Shown here: piece by piece, positions 6,287 through 7,960 of the stretch
Layout: every line of letters starts with the position of its first letter
Position numbering within the stretch: the first letter of the stretch is position 1
Assembly (NCBI GenBank): GCA_021797415.1
Contig: JAJZZT010000192.1
Span: 1-7,960, forward strand
DNA: 7,960 nt
From: Bacillota bacterium
GTDB taxonomy: Bacteria; Bacillota; Bacilli; Alicyclobacillales; SLC66
Direction: 5' to 3'
The notes under the pieces: model-generated
What the model saw: only the letters and a program-made list of their open reading frames with translations
Told to the model about the DNA's origin: nothing
The model's database searches: none
Position numbers and translations under genes: made by a program

Positions 6287-6328
6287 AAAAAAACCTCCCT
6301 TCATGTACAGGGAGGCGGGGGACAAAAA
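6287..6328 (-). promoter_or_regulatory. SD-masking hairpin / terminator-like leader of the SWIM gene
   Basis: Minus strand: a 7-bp stem, CCTCCCT (6309-6315) with AGGGAGG (6294-6300), 8-base loop GTACATGA, then seven T residues and the ATG at 6286. As before the HNH gene, the SD is the 3' arm of the hairpin and the T-tract is the spacer. A terminator-like shape and RBS masking are therefore superimposed. The upstream part contains the TTTTTGTCCCCCG box. Confidence 0.7.
6310..6328 (-). repeat. leader box copy 3
   Basis: Minus strand TTTTTGTCCCCCGCCTCCC. It is the best-conserved reference for the three boxes (18/19 to 740-758, 17/19 to 4745-4763). All three lie in intergenic DNA, in the same orientation, upstream of a minus-strand ORF. 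Confidence 0.65.
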
Positions 6329-6349
6329 GCGCCCTGAGGAGAGAATTAA

Positions 6350-6796
6350 TCAAGACCACATATCAGGCAGAAGCAAGCTCACGCACCGAAACAAGGTGTG
6401 GTTGTCTTTGATCTTTAGAATATCTTTCCAGACCAGAGAATAATAATCATGTTTCTTACTGTTTTCATGTAGCGCGCGGATGAACTTTCTCACAACGCGG
6501 GCAACCCGTTTCTCTTGCGCCGTTTCGTAGGTTCCATGAAGAAAATCGGCCAATGCATTTCTCCGCGCCTCATCGATCGCGTCCTTGCGTTGATGTACGG
6601 CATCCCAATAGACGCTGATCATCGGATCTTCGAGTTCTGGAAAGGACACTTCGAAGCATCCGTCTTCTGCTGGTTTCGTGACCATCTCCAGTTTCGACTG
6701 CGGTCCGTCTCCCGTCCACTCGACTTCCGGCGGCTCCGTCACGATAATACCGAAGGCATCCAACAATTCTTCCCAGTCTATTCCTTTAAATCGCAT
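6350..6796 (-). CDS. hypothetical protein (148 aa)
   Basis: Not recognised. The ATG at 6796 has GAGGGG seven bases upstream (6804-6809), a good SD. The product is soluble with no signal peptide. The N-terminal half is acidic and proline-containing (IIVTEPPEVEWTGDG; FPELEDPMISVYWDA), and the C-terminal half is mostly helical and basic (EARRNALADFLHGTYETAQE; VARVVRKFIRALHENSKKHD). No cysteine cluster or catalytic signature is seen; C47 and C138 are isolated. It ends 63 bases before the SWIM gene, the gap being filled by that gene's leader. Strand, spacing and base composition place it with the accessory block of the element rather than with the serine hydrolase upstream. A small DNA-binding or regulatory role is conceivable, but nothing demonstrates it. 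Confidence 0.7.
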   Translation of the reverse strand: MRFKGIDWEELLDAFGIIVTEPPEVEWTGDGPQSKLEMVTKPAEDGCFEVSFPELEDPMISVYWDAVHQRKDAIDEARRNALADFLHGTYETAQEKRVARVVRKFIRALHENSKKHDYYSLVWKDILKIKDNHTLFRCVSLLLPDMWS

Positions 6797-7118
6797 GTCT
6801 ATTCCCCTCGTAGATTTGTAATTAGTGGTGGTTCAAGCCAATTTTTCTCGTGCAGCCCACCAATCGGCTTGTCGCAGTTTTCGCGTACAGGATGACGCTG
6901 ATCAAATCCAGAATCCGTCAAACAGATCCAGCCGTCTGCTGATTTTTGACCGGATCCAGCGTCGAAACATCGGCTCAACAAAACGGCATTGGCCAAGCGA
7001 GAACGCGTATATTCGTACAATTACTCGCTCGGCGGGCTCATTCAGCGTTCGCCCCCATTTGCTGAAGAAAATGAAGTTGTTTTATACGAAATTACTAACA
7101 ACCCTCTTCCCATGAAAA
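6797..7118. other. intergenic junction with no convincing gene
   Basis: About 320 bases between the serine hydrolase stop and the 148-aa gene. A minus-strand ORF of 73 codons (TTG 7020 to TAG 6799) ends two bases before the next ATG but has no SD and no recognisable product, so I leave it as doubtful. An inverted repeat TTCAGC/GCTGAA with a 14-base spacer lies at 7041-7066. Base composition changes across this stretch, from AT-rich at the hydrolase end to GC-richer. No tRNA, complete insertion sequence or clear promoter is seen. Confidence 0.45.
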
Positions 7119-7960
7119 TCAAGCCTTGAATACTAAATCTACCAATTGCGAGCCTAATTGAAGTGCAATGTCCGAACGGATGTTGCTGAGAACAATACAA
7201 GTCAGGTTGTCATCTATATACCTAATGATAATACCCCTGAATCCACTAATGCTCCCGCCATGCCAAACAACACGCCGTTCTTGTTCCGGAATTATCCATC
7301 CATACCCATAGCGTTCCACGTAGGGAATAAACATGGAAGTTATCATCTTCTCAGAAAGTAAAGTATCAGCGTAGAGACTTTTATCCCATATATATAAATC
7401 ATCTACTGTAGAGTAGAGTCCTCCTGCAGCGTAAGGCCATGACATGTCTATATAGTGCGAGTTGAGTAAACTATCTTCGAATTGAACATATCCCATCGCC
7501 CTACCCTTTAAAATCTGCTCGTTGTGGTCATATCCTGACTGATTCATTCCAATCTTCCTAAACACATTATCGACAAGATACTCTTCGTATGTTCTACCGC
7601 TCACGACTTCAATTATCTTCCCAAGCAATATGTACCCAGAATTTGAATATTTGAATCCCTCCCCAGGCGCGAACTCCAAAGGAACATCTATAAACTTGTT
7701 TATCAAGTCATCAACGGAATGTCTTGCTCTACTACTTTCTCTGACGTCCTTCGCAGAAGTGAGATTCCATATGCCGGACGAATGGCTGAGCAAGTGGTGA
7801 ATTGTGATTATATGTCCATTCGGGAATTCCGGAATAAACTTATCTACGGAATCATGTATGTGAATAGTCCCTTTGTCGACCAACTGCAAAATACAAAATG
7901 CAGTAAATTGCTTTGTGATTGACCCTATACGAAATACTGTCTCTGGTGTATTTGGTACAT
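7119..7960 (-). CDS. serine hydrolase, beta-lactamase/PBP4*-type (PF00144 family), 5' end outside window
   Basis: The reading frame continues past the right edge, so the N-terminus is missing. The visible part contains the three active-site motifs of the class C beta-lactamase / penicillin-binding-protein-like family. These are SITK (S-x-x-K, nucleophilic serine and lysine) in FRIGSITKQFTA at about 7906-7937, Y-x-N (YSN) in FKYSNSGYILLG, and HGG in VVWHGGSISGFRG. Family landmarks ITIHHLLSHSSGI, YAAGGLYSTVDDLYIWD and LSNI also match. Members are usually D-amino-acid peptidases, esterases or related hydrolases, often outside the membrane; true beta-lactamase activity is not implied. Any signal peptide would lie outside the window. 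The gene is clearly AT-richer (about 40% GC in sampled stretches) than the element core (about 60%), so it probably has a separate origin. All motifs are intact, so the visible part is not degenerate. Confidence 0.9.
   Translation of the reverse strand, partial: VPNTPETVFRIGSITKQFTAFCILQLVDKGTIHIHDSVDKFIPEFPNGHIITIHHLLSHSSGIWNLTSAKDVRESSRARHSVDDLINKFIDVPLEFAPGEGFKYSNSGYILLGKIIEVVSGRTYEEYLVDNVFRKIGMNQSGYDHNEQILKGRAMGYVQFEDSLLNSHYIDMSWPYAAGGLYSTVDDLYIWDKSLYADTLLSEKMITSMFIPYVERYGYGWIIPEQERRVVWHGGSISGFRGIIIRYIDDNLTCIVLSNIRSDIALQLGSQLVDLVFKA

Noticed and set aside
6299..6325. Short leader peptide or N-terminal extension (TTG start at 6325 reading MSPAS...) in frame with the SWIM gene, also seen in the box at 740-758
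   Set aside because: The similarity is explained by the repeated DNA box; no SD precedes the TTG, and the extension would run through the real SD.
740..6328. The three repeated boxes as a CRISPR array or transposon ends
   Set aside because: Copies are kilobases apart with genes between, all in one orientation, and without spacers, inverted-end pairing or target duplications.
5567..6337. 256-codon open frame on the + strand opposite the SWIM gene
   Set aside because: Antisense shadow of a GC-rich gene; the zinc-finger motifs lie on the minus strand, and the product looks like random Arg/Pro/Leu-rich translation.
6799..7020. 73-codon minus-strand ORF ending two bases before the 148-aa gene
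   Set aside because: TTG start with no SD, stop codon immediately upstream, no recognisable domain. Its stop/start proximity to the next gene is not enough to call it.

Overview
The window looks like part of a conjugative or integrative element from a Gram-positive (Bacillota-type) bacterium. Several genes have strong Shine-Dalgarno (SD) sites close to AAGGAGG. The core is GC-rich (about 60% in sampled stretches), and a TrbL/VirB6-like conjugation membrane protein dominates it. An acidophilic or thermophilic Alicyclobacillaceae/Sulfobacillus-type host is a guess from overall character only; the sequence does not settle it.

Layout. At the left edge is a + strand gene with a DUF5919-like regulator domain, probably cut by the window. 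It runs tail-to-tail into a tiny two-helix membrane ORF on the minus strand. All other genes lie on the minus strand. Read in transcription order (right to left) they are: a 5'-truncated, AT-richer serine hydrolase of the beta-lactamase/PBP4* type (7119-7960); a junction of about 320 bases with at most a doubtful small ORF; an unrecognised 148-aa protein; a 284-aa protein with a DUF6011-like cysteine cluster and a SWIM zinc finger; a 219-aa cysteine-rich unknown starting directly after the previous stop codon (TAAATG); a free-standing HNH/AP2 homing-type endonuclease; a 1068-aa TrbL/VirB6-like membrane protein closed by an intrinsic terminator; and the small membrane ORF.

Two things stand out. 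First, the TrbL-like protein carries two winged-helix repeats in its soluble tail that resemble the DNA-reading gamma domain of FtsK/SpoIIIE. This hints at a transfer-channel subunit that touches DNA. Second, a short repeated leader box (minus strand TTTTTGTCCCCCGCCTCCC) occurs three times. Before two genes it forms a hairpin whose 3' arm is the SD itself and whose U-tract is the spacer to the start codon. This architecture could act as a terminator, as an RBS lock, or as both, and would couple accessory genes of the element to one control signal.

I see no tRNA, rRNA, CRISPR array, complete insertion sequence or replication origin.
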